Of a DNA stretch of 64,000 nucleotides, positions 8,927-17,827 are shown in pieces. The DNA lies in the NCBI RefSeq assembly GCF_001544495.1, contig NZ_FCNZ02000002.1:186001-250000 (forward strand). Direction: 5' to 3'. Both the position numbers and the translations under genes were made by a program. Under the pieces are notes generated by a model. It searched no databases, was not told the origin of the DNA, and worked only from the letters and a program-made list of their open reading frames with translations. This DNA comes from Caballeronia telluris. GTDB lineage: Bacteria > Pseudomonadota > Gammaproteobacteria > Burkholderiales > Burkholderiaceae. The first letter of the stretch is position 1. Each line of letters starts with the position of its first letter.

Positions 8927-9850
8927 ATGACCGACACGACTTTCGACGTACAAGCTGTGCGCACCTATCTCACCGGCCTGCAAACGCAGATCGCCGAGAC
9001 GCTCGGCGCCTTCGACGGCGTCCCGTTCGCGACCGACCGCTGGCAGCGCGGCCCCGACGAGCGCCTGCGCGGCGGCGGCTGCACGCGGATTCTCGAAGGC
9101 GGGCAGTTTTTCGAGCGCGGCGGCATCGGCTTTTCGGATGTCGCGGGTGACGCGCTGCCGCCGTCGGCAAGTGCGGCGCGTCCGCAACTCGCCGGACGCG
9201 GCTTCGAGGCGCTCGGCGTGTCGCTCGTGATGCATCCGGAGAATCCGCACTGCCCGACCGTGCACATGAACGTGCGACTCCTGATGGCGACGAAGGAAGG
9301 CGAGGCGCCGCTCTTCTGGTTCGGCGGCGGCATGGATCTCACGCCCTGCTACGGCTACGAGGACGACGCGCGCCATTTCCATCGCGTGTGCCGCGGCGCG
9401 CTCGCGCCGTTCGGCGCCGAGCTGTATCCGCGCTTCAAGACGTGGTGCGACGAGTATTTCTATCTGAAGCATCGCGACGAACGGCGGGGCATCGGCGGGA
9501 TTTTCTTCGACGATTTCGCGGAGCCCGGTTTCGAGCGCTCGTTCGCGATGATGCGAAGCGTCGGCGACGCGTTCCTTACGGCGTACCTGCCGATCATCGA
9601 GCGGCGCCGCGACACGCCGTACACTGAGGCCGAGCGCGCGTTCCAGGCGTACCGGCGCGGCCGCTACGTCGAGTTCAATCTGGTCTTCGACCGCGGCACG
9701 CATTTCGGGCTGCAAAGCGGCGGCCGCACGGAATCGATTTTGATGTCGATGCCGCCCGTCGCGAACTGGCGCTACGACTGGAAGCCTGAGCCGGGCACGC
9801 CCGAAGCGCGGCTGTACACCGATTTCCTCGTGCCGCGCGAATGGGTCTGA
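8927..9850 (+). CDS. hemF: Oxygen-dependent coproporphyrinogen III oxidase
   Basis: Aerobic haem synthesis: oxidative decarboxylation of coproporphyrinogen III to protoporphyrinogen IX in the cytosol. 307 residues, full length. Conserved blocks include [24 protein letters not shown] (about 110), [30 protein letters not shown] (about 183-198) and [19 protein letters not shown] near the C-terminus. It starts 50 bp after the purD terminator and its stop overlaps the first possible nadD start, so it heads the downstream nadD-rsfS-rlmH-maf-rng run. Confidence 0.97.
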   Translation: MTDTTFDVQAVRTYLTGLQTQIAETLGAFDGVPFATDRWQRGPDERLRGGGCTRILEGGQFFERGGIGFSDVAGDALPPSASAARPQLAGRGFEALGVSLVMHPENPHCPTVHMNVRLLMATKEGEAPLFWFGGGMDLTPCYGYEDDARHFHRVCRGALAPFGAELYPRFKTWCDEYFYLKHRDERRGIGGIFFDDFAEPGFERSFAMMRSVGDAFLTAYLPIIERRRDTPYTEAERAFQAYRRGRYVEFNLVFDRGTHFGLQSGGRTESILMSMPPVANWRYDWKPEPGTPEARLYTDFLVPREWV

Positions 9851-10602
9851 GCGCGCCTGCCACTCACCGGAACAAGGACCGAATACTGAATTCGAACCCG
9901 CTCTGCGCCCGGCGCGTCGGCCTTCTCGGCGGCACGTTCGACCCGATCCACGACGGACACCTCGCGCTGGCGGCGCGTTTCGTCGACTTGCTGCAACTGA
10001 CCGAGCTCGTGTTCCTGCCCGCCGGCCAGCCGTGGCAGAAGGAAGGCGTCTCGGCACCGCAGCACCGCCTCGCGATGACACGCGCGGCCGCCGGGTCGAT
10101 GCGCCTCGCAGGCGTCGAGGTAAAGGTCGCCACCGATGAAATCGAGCACGACGGCCCGACCTACACCGTCGACACGCTCGCGCGCTGGCGCGAGCGCGAA
10201 GGCGGTGAGGCGTCGCTCGCGCTGCTCGTCGGCGCGGACCAGCTCGTGCGCCTGAATTCCTGGCACGACTGGAAGCGCCTCTTCGACTTCGCTCACGTCT
10301 GCGTGGAAACGCGGCCGGGTTTCGACCTCTCGGTGCTGCCCGATGCCGTCGCGGCCGAAGTCGCGGCACGCGGCGCCGCGCCGCAAACGCTGCGCGCGAC
10401 GCCGCACGGCCATCTGCTGATCGATCAGTCGCTGGCGGTCGATGTATCGGCGACCGCGATCCGCGAGTATTTTCGCGAAACCAAAGCCACCCATAACCAC
10501 AACACAACCGAAGTCCCGGCGGCAAACCGGACGGACCTGCGAAGCCAGGTCCCGCCCGCCGTCTGGGACTATATTGTTCAACATCACCTGTACCAACGGT
10601 AA
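9841..10602 (+). CDS. nadD: Nicotinate-nucleotide adenylyltransferase
   Basis: NaMN + ATP to deamido-NAD in NAD synthesis. The HxGH nucleotidyltransferase motif lies in [15 protein letters not shown] (about residues 29-43), and the C-terminal SATAIREYF replaces the usual ISSTxIR. The first ATG (9841) overlaps hemF by 10 bp and gives 253 residues with about 25 poorly conserved residues before the Rossmann strand. A CTG at 9886 sits 7 nt after AAGGA and would give a more typical N-terminus, so the start is uncertain. It is followed 2 bp later by rsfS. Confidence 0.95.
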   Translation: MGLSAPATHRNKDRILNSNPLCARRVGLLGGTFDPIHDGHLALAARFVDLLQLTELVFLPAGQPWQKEGVSAPQHRLAMTRAAAGSMRLAGVEVKVATDEIEHDGPTYTVDTLARWREREGGEASLALLVGADQLVRLNSWHDWKRLFDFAHVCVETRPGFDLSVLPDAVAAEVAARGAAPQTLRATPHGHLLIDQSLAVDVSATAIREYFRETKATHNHNTTEVPAANRTDLRSQVPPAVWDYIVQHHLYQR

Positions 10603-10604
10603 CC

Positions 10605-11048
10605 ATGGAAATTCAAAAACTTCAGCGCGCGATCATCGACGGTCTCGAAGACGTCAAGGCGCACGACATCAAGGTGTTCAACACGACGCACCTGACCGCC
10701 CTCTTCGACCGCGTCGTCGTCGCGAGCGGCACCTCGAACCGGCAGACCAAGGCGCTCGCCAACAGCGTGCGCGAGAAGGTCAAGGACGCAGGCGGCGACG
10801 TCATCTCGACCGAAGGCGAAGAGATCGGCGAATGGGTGTTGGTCGATTGCGGCGACGCGGTCGTGCACATCATGCAACCGGCGCTGCGCCAGTACTACAA
10901 CCTCGAAGAGGTCTGGGGCGACAAGCCGGTGCGCGTCAAGCTGCAGAATCCGAACACGTTCGGCGGCGCGCGCGCGAGCGAGCCGCTCGACGAAGACGAG
11001 GACGACGCGCCCGCCGCCAAACCCGCGCGCAAGACGACGCGCCGCTGA
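10605..11048 (+). CDS. rsfS: Ribosomal silencing factor RsfS
   Basis: 147 residues. RsfS (RsfA/YbeB, DUF143/Iojap family) binds L14 on the 50S subunit and blocks subunit joining in slow growth. Conserved: the DIKVFNTTHLTALFDRVVVASGTSNRQ block (positions about 22-48) and GEWVLVDCGDAVVHIMQP (about 76-93), ending in YNLEEVWGDKP. A roughly 30-residue acidic then basic tail (DEDEDD ... ARKTTRR) extends the family core. nadD-rsfS-rlmH is a common bacterial arrangement. Confidence 0.96.
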   Translation: MEIQKLQRAIIDGLEDVKAHDIKVFNTTHLTALFDRVVVASGTSNRQTKALANSVREKVKDAGGDVISTEGEEIGEWVLVDCGDAVVHIMQPALRQYYNLEEVWGDKPVRVKLQNPNTFGGARASEPLDEDEDDAPAAKPARKTTRR

Positions 11049-11080
11049 CGCGCGGGCGTTAGCGTACCGGTTGGCGCGTC

Positions 11081-11551
11081 ATGAAACTGCATATCCTTGC
11101 GGTCGGCCACAAGATGCCCGAGTGGATCGCCGCCGGCTTCGACGAGTACGCGAAGCGCATGCCGCCGGAACTGCGCATCGAGCTACGCGAGATCAAGCCC
11201 GAACAGCGCTCGTCGGGCCGCAACGCCGAGAGCGTGATGGCCGCCGAGCGCCAGCGGATCGAAGCCGCGTTGCCGAAGCACGCGCGTCTCGTCGCGCTCG
11301 ATGAACGCGGCCGCGACTGGAGCACGATGCAACTCGCGGGCGCGCTGCCCGGCTGGCAGCAGGACGGGCGCGACGTCGCGTTCGTGATCGGCGGCGCGGA
11401 CGGGCTCGATCCCCAACTGAAGGCGCGCGCGGAACTGCTGCTGCGCGTGTCGAGTCTCACGCTGCCGCACGGCATGGTCCGCGTTCTGCTCGCCGAACAG
11501 CTTTACCGCGCGTGGAGCATCACGCAGAATCATCCCTATCATCGCGCCTGA
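11081..11551 (+). CDS. rlmH: 23S rRNA (pseudouridine1915-N3)-methyltransferase
   Basis: 156 residues, the standard length for RlmH (SPOUT/YbeA family), which methylates pseudouridine 1915 in helix 69 of 23S rRNA on assembled 70S ribosomes. The start [15 protein letters not shown] and the SAM-binding knot segments [13 protein letters not shown] (about 102-114) and [21 protein letters not shown] (about 126-146) are all conserved, as is the final NHPYHR. It lies 32 bp after rsfS and 54 bp before maf. Confidence 0.97.
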   Translation: MKLHILAVGHKMPEWIAAGFDEYAKRMPPELRIELREIKPEQRSSGRNAESVMAAERQRIEAALPKHARLVALDERGRDWSTMQLAGALPGWQQDGRDVAFVIGGADGLDPQLKARAELLLRVSSLTLPHGMVRVLLAEQLYRAWSITQNHPYHRA

Positions 11552-11605
11552 GGCCCTGTCACGTTCGCAAGCGGTCTTGGGCACGTCTTAAGAGATCCGC
11601 TTCCG

Positions 11606-12220
11606 ATGCCGCTTCATTCCTTCATCTATCTCGCCTCCCAAAGCCCGCGTCGTCAAGAGTTGCTGCAGCAGCTCGGCGTGCGTTTCGAACTGCTGCTGCC
11701 GCGTCCCGACGAAGACGCCGAAGCGCTCGAAGCCGAGCTTCCCGGCGAAGCACCCGATGCCTATGTCGTGCGCGTGTCCACGCTCAAGGCCGAAGCCGCG
11801 CATGCTCGCCGCACGGCGGGGCATCATCCGGCCGCACCGATCCTCGTCGCCGATACGACCGTCACCGTCGATGGCGCGATCATGGGCAAGCCCGCCGATG
11901 CGAACGAAGCCGTCGCGATGCTCGAAAGGCTCGTGGGACGCGAGCACGAAGTGCTGACGGCGCTCGCCGTCGTGGATGCCGAAGGCACCGTGTTGCCGCC
12001 CGCGTTGTCGCGTTCGAAGGTGCGCATGGCCGCCGTCGATCGTGCTGCATTGCAGCGTTACGCGGCGACGGGCGAGCCGCTCGGCAAGGCCGGAGCCTAC
12101 GGCATTCAAGGACGCGCGGCTGCGTTCATCGAGCGGATCGAGGGGTCCTATTCGGGTATCATGGGTCTGCCCCTTTTCGAAACCGCAGCTCTCTTGCGCG
12201 TGGCGCGCGTCGACTTCTAA
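11606..12220 (+). CDS. maf: Maf-family nucleotide pyrophosphatase (YhdE type)
   Basis: 204 residues. Maf proteins are house-cleaning pyrophosphatases; the YhdE/Maf branch acts on dTTP, UTP and modified pyrimidine nucleotides. The signature [10 protein letters not shown] (about 12-21) has the second Arg typical of the dTTP/UTPase branch, not the SxSxYR form of the YceF branch. Further motifs are VADTTV (about 82-87), IMGKP and [14 protein letters not shown] near the C-terminus. It lies 7 bp upstream of rng and is probably co-transcribed with it. Confidence 0.94.
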   Translation: MPLHSFIYLASQSPRRQELLQQLGVRFELLLPRPDEDAEALEAELPGEAPDAYVVRVSTLKAEAAHARRTAGHHPAAPILVADTTVTVDGAIMGKPADANEAVAMLERLVGREHEVLTALAVVDAEGTVLPPALSRSKVRMAAVDRAALQRYAATGEPLGKAGAYGIQGRAAAFIERIEGSYSGIMGLPLFETAALLRVARVDF

Positions 12221-12227
12221 ACAGGCC

Positions 12228-13697
12228 ATGAACGAAGAAATCCTGATCAACGTCACACCGCAGGAAACCCGCGTCGCACTCGTTCAGCAAGTCGCCGTGC
12301 AGGAGCTTCACGTCGAACGCACGCTTTCACGCGGGCGCGTCGGCAACGTTTATCTCGGGCGCGTCGTGCGCGTGCTGCCGGGCATGCAGTCCGCGTTCAT
12401 CGACATTGGCCTGGAGCGCGCCGCGTTCCTTCATGTCGCCGACATCTGGCATCCGCGCATTCCGGGCGTGTCGCATTCGGCGGCGCCGCACACGCCGATC
12501 GAGAAGATCGTGTTCGAAGGACAGGCGCTGATGGTGCAGGTCGTGAAGGACCCGATCGGCACGAAGGGCGCGCGGCTCTCGACGCAGGTGAGCATCGCCG
12601 GGCGCACGCTCGTCTATCTGCCGCAGGAACCGCATATCGGGATTTCGCAGAAGATCGAAAGCGAGGCGGAACGCGAGGCCGTGCGCGCGCGGCTCACGGC
12701 CGTCCTGCCCGCCGATGAAAAAGGCGGCTATATCGTGCGGACCATCGCCGAAGACGCGACGAGCGAAGAACTGGCCGCCGATGTCGCGTATCTGCGAAAG
12801 ACGTGGACGACGATCGTCGCTCAGGCGCAGCGCGTGCCGCCCACGACGCTGCTGTATCAGGACCTGAATCTTGCGCAACGCGTGCTGCGCGATTTCGTCA
12901 ACGACGAGACCACGCGCATCCAGGTGGATTCGCGCGAGACCTATCAGATGCTCGCCGATTTTGCCGCGGAGTTCACGCCCGCGGTGGCGTCGCGCCTGCA
13001 CCACTACACGGGCGAGCGGCCTTTGTTCGACCTGTACAACATCGAGGCGGAGATCCAGCGGGCGCTATCGCGGCGCGTCGATCTGAAGTCGGGCGGCTAT
13101 CTGATGATCGACCAGACGGAAGCGATGACGACCATCGACGTCAATACGGGCGGCTATGTCGGCGCGCGCAATTTCGACGACACGATCTTCAAGACGAACC
13201 TCGAAGCGGCGCATACGATCGCGCGCCAGCTGCGGCTGCGCAATCTCGGCGGCATCATCATCATCGACTTCATCGACATGGAGAATGTCGAGCATCGCGA
13301 TCAGGTGCTGGGCGAACTGAAGAAGGCGCTTTCGCGCGACCGCACGCGCGTGACGGTCAACGGGTTTTCGCAACTCGGTCTCGTCGAGATGACGAGAAAG
13401 CGCACGCGCGAATCGCTCGCCCATGTGCTGTGCGAGCCGTGTCCGGTGTGCGACGGCAAGGGGCAGGTGAAAACGCCGCGCACCGTGTGCTACGACGTGC
13501 TGCGCGAGATCATGCGCGAGTCGCGGCAGTTCAATCCGCGCGAGTTTCGGGTGGTGGCGTCGCAGCAGGTCATCGACCTGTTCCTCGAAGAGGAATCGCA
13601 GCATCTGGCGATGCTGATGGATTTCATCGGCAAGCCGGTGTCGTTGCAGGTGGAGTCGAATCTGAGTCAGGAACAGTACGACATCGTGCTGATGTAG
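12228..13697 (+). CDS. rng: Ribonuclease G
   Basis: 489 residues, the usual RNase G length and lacking the long C-terminal scaffold of RNase E. RNase G is an endoribonuclease that matures the 5' end of 16S rRNA and helps turn over mRNA. The ATG at 12228 begins MNEEILINVTPQETRVAL, the conserved start. An S1 RNA-binding region follows (GRVGNVYLGRVVRVLPGMQSAF, about 38-60; FIDIGLERAAFLH). The catalytic part has TIDVNTGGYVG with the metal-binding Asp, and IDFIDME. The Zn-link CPVCDGKG is intact (about 405-412). Confidence 0.97.
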   Translation: MNEEILINVTPQETRVALVQQVAVQELHVERTLSRGRVGNVYLGRVVRVLPGMQSAFIDIGLERAAFLHVADIWHPRIPGVSHSAAPHTPIEKIVFEGQALMVQVVKDPIGTKGARLSTQVSIAGRTLVYLPQEPHIGISQKIESEAEREAVRARLTAVLPADEKGGYIVRTIAEDATSEELAADVAYLRKTWTTIVAQAQRVPPTTLLYQDLNLAQRVLRDFVNDETTRIQVDSRETYQMLADFAAEFTPAVASRLHHYTGERPLFDLYNIEAEIQRALSRRVDLKSGGYLMIDQTEAMTTIDVNTGGYVGARNFDDTIFKTNLEAAHTIARQLRLRNLGGIIIIDFIDMENVEHRDQVLGELKKALSRDRTRVTVNGFSQLGLVEMTRKRTRESLAHVLCEPCPVCDGKGQVKTPRTVCYDVLREIMRESRQFNPREFRVVASQQVIDLFLEEESQHLAMLMDFIGKPVSLQVESNLSQEQYDIVLM

Positions 13698-13716
13698 CCC
13701 GCCCGCGCCGCCGGCA

Positions 13717-15012
13717 TCACGACGGCGCGGCGCTTCTGTCGTCCACCCGCCGCCGCGCGCCATAGATCAATATCCCGATCAGGAACACGAACAGGTTTCC
13801 CTCGGTGAAATTGAGCAGCAGCGAGTTCGCGAGGCATCCGAGCACGAACGCGAACAGATACCCGTACGCAATCGATCGTTCAGGGTCCGCCAGGCCCTGG
13901 CACTCGCGTCTGATCGTCACCAGCAGCCAGACGAACAGCGCCACGCCGATCAGTCCGAGTTGCACGCCCATCAGGAGAAACTCGTTGTGCGGGTTGCCGG
14001 CCATCGCCGCGCGGCCGCCGGTGCTCGCGCTCACGAGCCGCTCGAACTGGGTCCGCACGCTCCCGGCGCCGTATCCGGCGATCGGTCTCTCCATCAGCAG
14101 TTCCGTGCTGCGTCGATAGAACTCGATGCGCACGCCCATCGATGTGTTCTTGTTCTGCGTTTCGTATTGCGTGATTTCCTGGGTTGTTTCGCCCAGCCGC
14201 GAATCCTTCCCGTGCAGCGCGAAGAACACCAGCGCTGCGCAAACCGCGACGCCCGCGAGCACGGCGACCCAACGCGTGGGACCGTGGTAGTGACGCAGCC
14301 GCGTCGCCTGAACGACGACATAGATCGCCATGTAAGCAATGGCGACGACCTGTCCGGTACGGCCCTTCAGCACGAAGAGCACGTTGATCAGCGCGAGCGT
14401 GCCGACGCCATACAGCAGGACCCGGACGGCACCCTTCTTTGTCGCCCGCGCGAGCGCGAATGCCATGCAGACCAAGAAGGCCATCATCAGGCCACCGGAG
14501 ATATGGTCCTTGAACACCCACGGCTTCGACACCGGTTCCGCGCCATGCATCGGACCGAACGCCGTCCATCCGAAGGCGTTGGTATAAGTCAGCACCATCG
14601 AGAGCACGAGCGTCGCAAAGAGTCCCCAGATGGCGCCAGCGGCCCAGTTCGTGTCGTCGTCGCTCTGGAAGACCAGAAAAAGCAGCGGGAAGAACAGCAG
14701 CTTGCGGTACTTCAGCAGGAAGTCGACTGCCTCGCGCGCGGGCGCCGAACTGTAGGCGACGCTCAACGCAAGTGCGACGAACAGGATCAGCGCGGCGATG
14801 CTCACGGTCGATCCGGCGCGCATCGTTCTCACGCGCCGCCACGCCTCGGGCGAGGCGAGCGCGCACAGCGTGAAGAGCGCGGAGCCGAGGTTCACGCCGG
14901 CCGTCGAGATCGGCACGAGCCACAGCGTCAAGAGAGCGAACGATCTCGCGAGGATCAACGGATAGGAACTCGTGCGGGACCCGCGCAGCCGGGAAAGTAT
15001 TGTCGCTTGCAT
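13717..15012 (-). CDS. waaL: O-antigen ligase / polymerase (Wzy_C family) membrane protein
   Basis: 431 residues with about ten to twelve hydrophobic helices and a large periplasmic loop around 270-330. The Wzy_C signature region carries GRTGQ (about 216-220), PIAGYGAGSVRTQF and NPHNEFLLMGVQLGLIG (about 341-357) with the functionally important His. Together with the adjacent heptosyltransferase and MsbA this suggests WaaL, which joins O-polysaccharide to lipid A-core at the periplasmic face. WaaL and Wzy polymerases share this fold, so ligase is inferred from the context. It is the last gene of the minus-strand LPS run. Confidence 0.82.
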   Translation of the reverse strand: MQATILSRLRGSRTSSYPLILARSFALLTLWLVPISTAGVNLGSALFTLCALASPEAWRRVRTMRAGSTVSIAALILFVALALSVAYSSAPAREAVDFLLKYRKLLFFPLLFLVFQSDDDTNWAAGAIWGLFATLVLSMVLTYTNAFGWTAFGPMHGAEPVSKPWVFKDHISGGLMMAFLVCMAFALARATKKGAVRVLLYGVGTLALINVLFVLKGRTGQVVAIAYMAIYVVVQATRLRHYHGPTRWVAVLAGVAVCAALVFFALHGKDSRLGETTQEITQYETQNKNTSMGVRIEFYRRSTELLMERPIAGYGAGSVRTQFERLVSASTGGRAAMAGNPHNEFLLMGVQLGLIGVALFVWLLVTIRRECQGLADPERSIAYGYLFAFVLGCLANSLLLNFTEGNLFVFLIGILIYGARRRVDDRSAAPS

Positions 15013-15092
15013 ATTATTGGTTCAACGCCCCGCCTTCTTTTCGGATGCTGCCTTTTTGCCTCGATGTCGCCCGCCGCCAGCGCGCATTCGTT

Positions 15093-16133
15093 TCAATGGT
15101 CCGGCGCGCTGCCATCCTGCGCGCGTGGTCCGCTCAGATAGAAGCGCGTGCGCCGCTCGACGGCCTCGCTAGAATACATCGACTCGACCGCTTCACGGGC
15201 TCGCGCGCCGATGGACGCGCGCAGCGAGGGATCGGCCATCAGGCGTCTGACGATCCCGCGGGCCTCGTCGGTCGAATCGAACAGAAAGCCGTTTTCGCCA
15301 TGCCGGATCCACTCCGCATAGCCGCCCCGCCGATGACACACCACGGGCAGCGCGCACGCCATCGCCTCGAGCACGACGCGCCCGAAGGTTTCGACATGCG
15401 CGCCCGTCCGGTAGTAGAAGACATCCAGGCTGCGAAGAAAATCCACCGCGGGCATCGCACCTTCGGCCAGCAACTGCACGCTCGGGACGGCGCCGCTGGC
15501 CGCATCGAATGCATCGCGCAGGCAGGTCGCGCCCTGCAGGCGGACCTCCGCCCCCTCTTGCGCCCAACTCCGGTACAGGGCGAGATCCTCGGGATCGTGC
15601 TTGTCGGCGGTATCGCGGCTCAGGCGTCCGATCGCGAGCGACGTGCGCGACGTGCGCGGCCCGGGCGCCGGAGCGAACAGCCGGATGTCGATCGGCGAAG
15701 GCTGGACCTCGCCCTCGACGCCGAGCAGTTGCTTCTGAAACTCGGAGATGAACACGTATTCCGTCTTCGGCCAGCGCAGCAAGGGCGGATGCGCCGACGT
15801 CAGCGAGAGGATTTTCGGGTGAAACGTGTTGAAGACGTAGATGAGGCGCGCGGGTGCCTTGCTCAGGTAAGGCCAGAGCCGGCGGCGCCAGTGCGCGCCC
15901 ACGAACACGTAGACACCGCCATCCGGACGATTGCCCGCACCGGGTCCGATCTTGCGGATTCCGTATTGGCTCGCCAACTCGGGCGAACATCGCGACGACG
16001 ATGCCCACAGCCTGACGTCGGCTCGTTCGGCCAGGAGGCGTCCGAGATAAAGCGCTTCCTGTTCGCTGCCGCCGTGCGGGTTGAGAAATCCGTTGACGAT
16101 GTGAATGACGGGATTCGACACTGGGTTGGACAT
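15093..16133 (-). CDS. Glycosyltransferase family 1/4 (GT-B), LPS core or O-antigen
   Basis: 346 residues starting MSNPVSNPVIHIVNGFLNPHGGSEQ; the 16133 start fits the family better than an in-frame ATG 36 bp upstream. The N-terminal acceptor domain begins HIVNGFLNPHGGSE. The C-terminal Glycos_transf_1 domain shows AIGRLSRDTADKHDP (about 166-180) and the E-x7-E signature in ETFGRVVLEAMACALPVVCH (about 257-276). The acceptor and donor sugars cannot be told from sequence. It lies between the O-antigen ligase and the broken glycosyltransferase, so it probably works on the outer core or O-chain. Confidence 0.88.
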   Translation of the reverse strand: MSNPVSNPVIHIVNGFLNPHGGSEQEALYLGRLLAERADVRLWASSSRCSPELASQYGIRKIGPGAGNRPDGGVYVFVGAHWRRRLWPYLSKAPARLIYVFNTFHPKILSLTSAHPPLLRWPKTEYVFISEFQKQLLGVEGEVQPSPIDIRLFAPAPGPRTSRTSLAIGRLSRDTADKHDPEDLALYRSWAQEGAEVRLQGATCLRDAFDAASGAVPSVQLLAEGAMPAVDFLRSLDVFYYRTGAHVETFGRVVLEAMACALPVVCHRRGGYAEWIRHGENGFLFDSTDEARGIVRRLMADPSLRASIGARAREAVESMYSSEAVERRTRFYLSGPRAQDGSAPDH

Positions 16134-16188
16134 CTCACTAGCTGTAAAAAAAGCTTCGCTGGCGTGCACGGCCGGGACGGCGCCGCGG

Positions 16189-16795
16189 TCAGCCAGCCCG
16201 GCCCGATGCCGTGCGCCGATACACCGCTTCGGTCTGCTCGATGAAAAGCTCGCTCGAAAACTCGCGCACGGCCCGCTCGCGCGCCCGCGCCCCGATGTCC
16301 GGCAGCATTGCGCGGCCTTCGAGGATTTTCTGCACGACGGCGGTCATCTGGCCGACGTCGCGCGGCTCGACGATCCAGCCGTCCACGCCGTCGTCGACGT
16401 TCTCCGGCAGACCCGCATAGCGCGCATGCCGAGCGTGTCAATAGTCTGCCGCTGCACGATGCGCGACCGCGGCCCCTTCCAGAACAGCATGACAAGCAAC
16501 AGCAGGCGATGATCCGGCGATCCGTTCACGTGAATGACGTCGAACCGCGTTCGTTCGAGCCGGGATCAAGCAGCGCCCGCCCAGCCGCGCGCATGCGCGC
16601 CAGAACCTTCAGCTTCGTGGAAAACTCCATCGCCAGGCTCGCCACGTCGCGCAACGCGCTCGCATGGTCGAACAGCCTGTTCGATCCAGGCGCCGCGACG
16701 AAAATCCGGTGCCGCTTCACGAGCGCGCGGGCGATGGTTGCGATATAGGTATCGCGACTGCGGCCGCAGTGAAAATTCGTGAACAGGATTTTCAC
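16189..16795 (-). pseudogene. Decayed GT4-type glycosyltransferase (two frame changes, large internal deletion)
   Basis: Three pieces of one glycosyltransferase lie in three frames. Piece 1 (16526-16795) starts with GTG in a GTGA overlap with the heptosyltransferase stop and has the N-terminal ILFTNFHCG and AAPGSNRLFDHAS, then runs out of frame after about residue 77. Piece 2 (about 16430-16560) continues the homologous order in another frame with RFDVIHVNGSPDHR and LFWKGPRSRIV. Piece 3 (16189 to about 16440) supplies the C-terminal end in a third frame: YAGLPENVDDGVDGWIVEPR and the final helix region. Roughly 170-200 residues between pieces 2 and 3, including the E-x7-E region, are missing compared with a normal protein of about 370 residues. 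No functional product is expected. Confidence 0.85.
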
Positions 16796-17760
16796 GGCCG
16801 ACGCTCCACTGAAGCAATCGCGTCCAGCACCTCGTCGACGGTCGGCGCGCGGCCCTCGTCCCCGATCGACACGCACACGCCCGGAATCTGCACGCCGAAA
16901 TGTGGTCGTGAGGTCGCGGTGAAGATCATCACGGTCGGCTTGCGCAGCGCCGTGGCGAGATGCACGAGACCCGTGTCGGTTCCCACGACGAGGGCCGCCA
17001 GATCGATGTGCTGCGCCATCTCCTCGATCGTCAGCTTCGGCAGCACGCGCGCGCCGGGGACGCCCTCGGCGATGGCCTCGCCTTCGCGCCGCTCCGCGTC
17101 CGAACCCCACGGCAGAAGCGGCGTGATGCCGCGCTCGACGAGCGAGCGGCCCACCGCGATCCAGTTTGCGGCCGGCCACTTCTTCTCTTCCTTCGACGTC
17201 GCGTGAAACAGCAGTGCGAACGGCGTGTCCTTCGCGGCGTCGGGTGCCGCCTTGGGCTTCGGAATCGAGAAAACGGTGGGCGGCACGGGCTCAATCGCGT
17301 AACCAAAGGTTTCGCTGAGTGCGCGCCGCATGCCGTCCCACGCATTGGCGTCGTGGCGCGGCGCGAACCGGTGCGTGTACGCGAACGCCGCGCCGCGTTC
17401 GCCGAGATTCACCCGCGAATACCCGAAACGGCGCTTGGAGCGCGTGAGAAACGAGATGATCGCGCTCTTGTAGACGCCGTGCAGGTCGAGCACCGCATCG
17501 TACTTCTCCCGCCGCAGGTCGGAAATCGACGATGCGATCGCCGACAAATCGCTCAGGCTGCGCATCTTCTTGAAGCGCCTGAGCGGCGCGCACAACACGC
17601 GGGCGACGCCCGGATTCCAGCGCGGAATGTCGGCGAAGGCGTCGTCGACGGCCCAGTCGATCTGCACGCCCGGAAACGCGCGATGCAGGTCTCCCACCAC
17701 CGCCTGCGCCTGAATCACGTCACCGAGCGAGGTGACCTTCACGACCAAGATTCGCTTCAT
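16792..17760 (-). CDS. waaC: Lipopolysaccharide heptosyltransferase I
   Basis: 322 residues, GT9 family. WaaC adds the first L-glycero-D-manno-heptose to Kdo2-lipid A in the cytosol. The ATG at 17760 gives MKRILVVKVTSLGDVIQAQ, the conserved WaaC start; frame further upstream is not conserved. Visible motifs: DLHRAFPGVQIDWAVDDAF (about 27-45), DLHGVYKSA, LLFHATSKEEKKWP (acceptor/donor loop, about 190-203) and GTDTGLVHLATAL (about 263-275), which binds the ADP-heptose. Its TGA overlaps the GTG of the broken glycosyltransferase. msbA lies 67 bp upstream on the same strand. Confidence 0.93.
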   Translation of the reverse strand: MKRILVVKVTSLGDVIQAQAVVGDLHRAFPGVQIDWAVDDAFADIPRWNPGVARVLCAPLRRFKKMRSLSDLSAIASSISDLRREKYDAVLDLHGVYKSAIISFLTRSKRRFGYSRVNLGERGAAFAYTHRFAPRHDANAWDGMRRALSETFGYAIEPVPPTVFSIPKPKAAPDAAKDTPFALLFHATSKEEKKWPAANWIAVGRSLVERGITPLLPWGSDAERREGEAIAEGVPGARVLPKLTIEEMAQHIDLAALVVGTDTGLVHLATALRKPTVMIFTATSRPHFGVQIPGVCVSIGDEGRAPTVDEVLDAIASVERRP

Positions 17761-17827
17761 TCTGCAAGCACGTTTCGAGCGGTATCCGCCGGGTTGATCA
17801 AGGAAAGCATGAAAAGGACGACGAGGC

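Noticed and set aside
13698..13745. Possible terminator between rng and waaL
   Set aside because: GC-rich near-repeats do not pair as a continuous stem and no T-tract follows.
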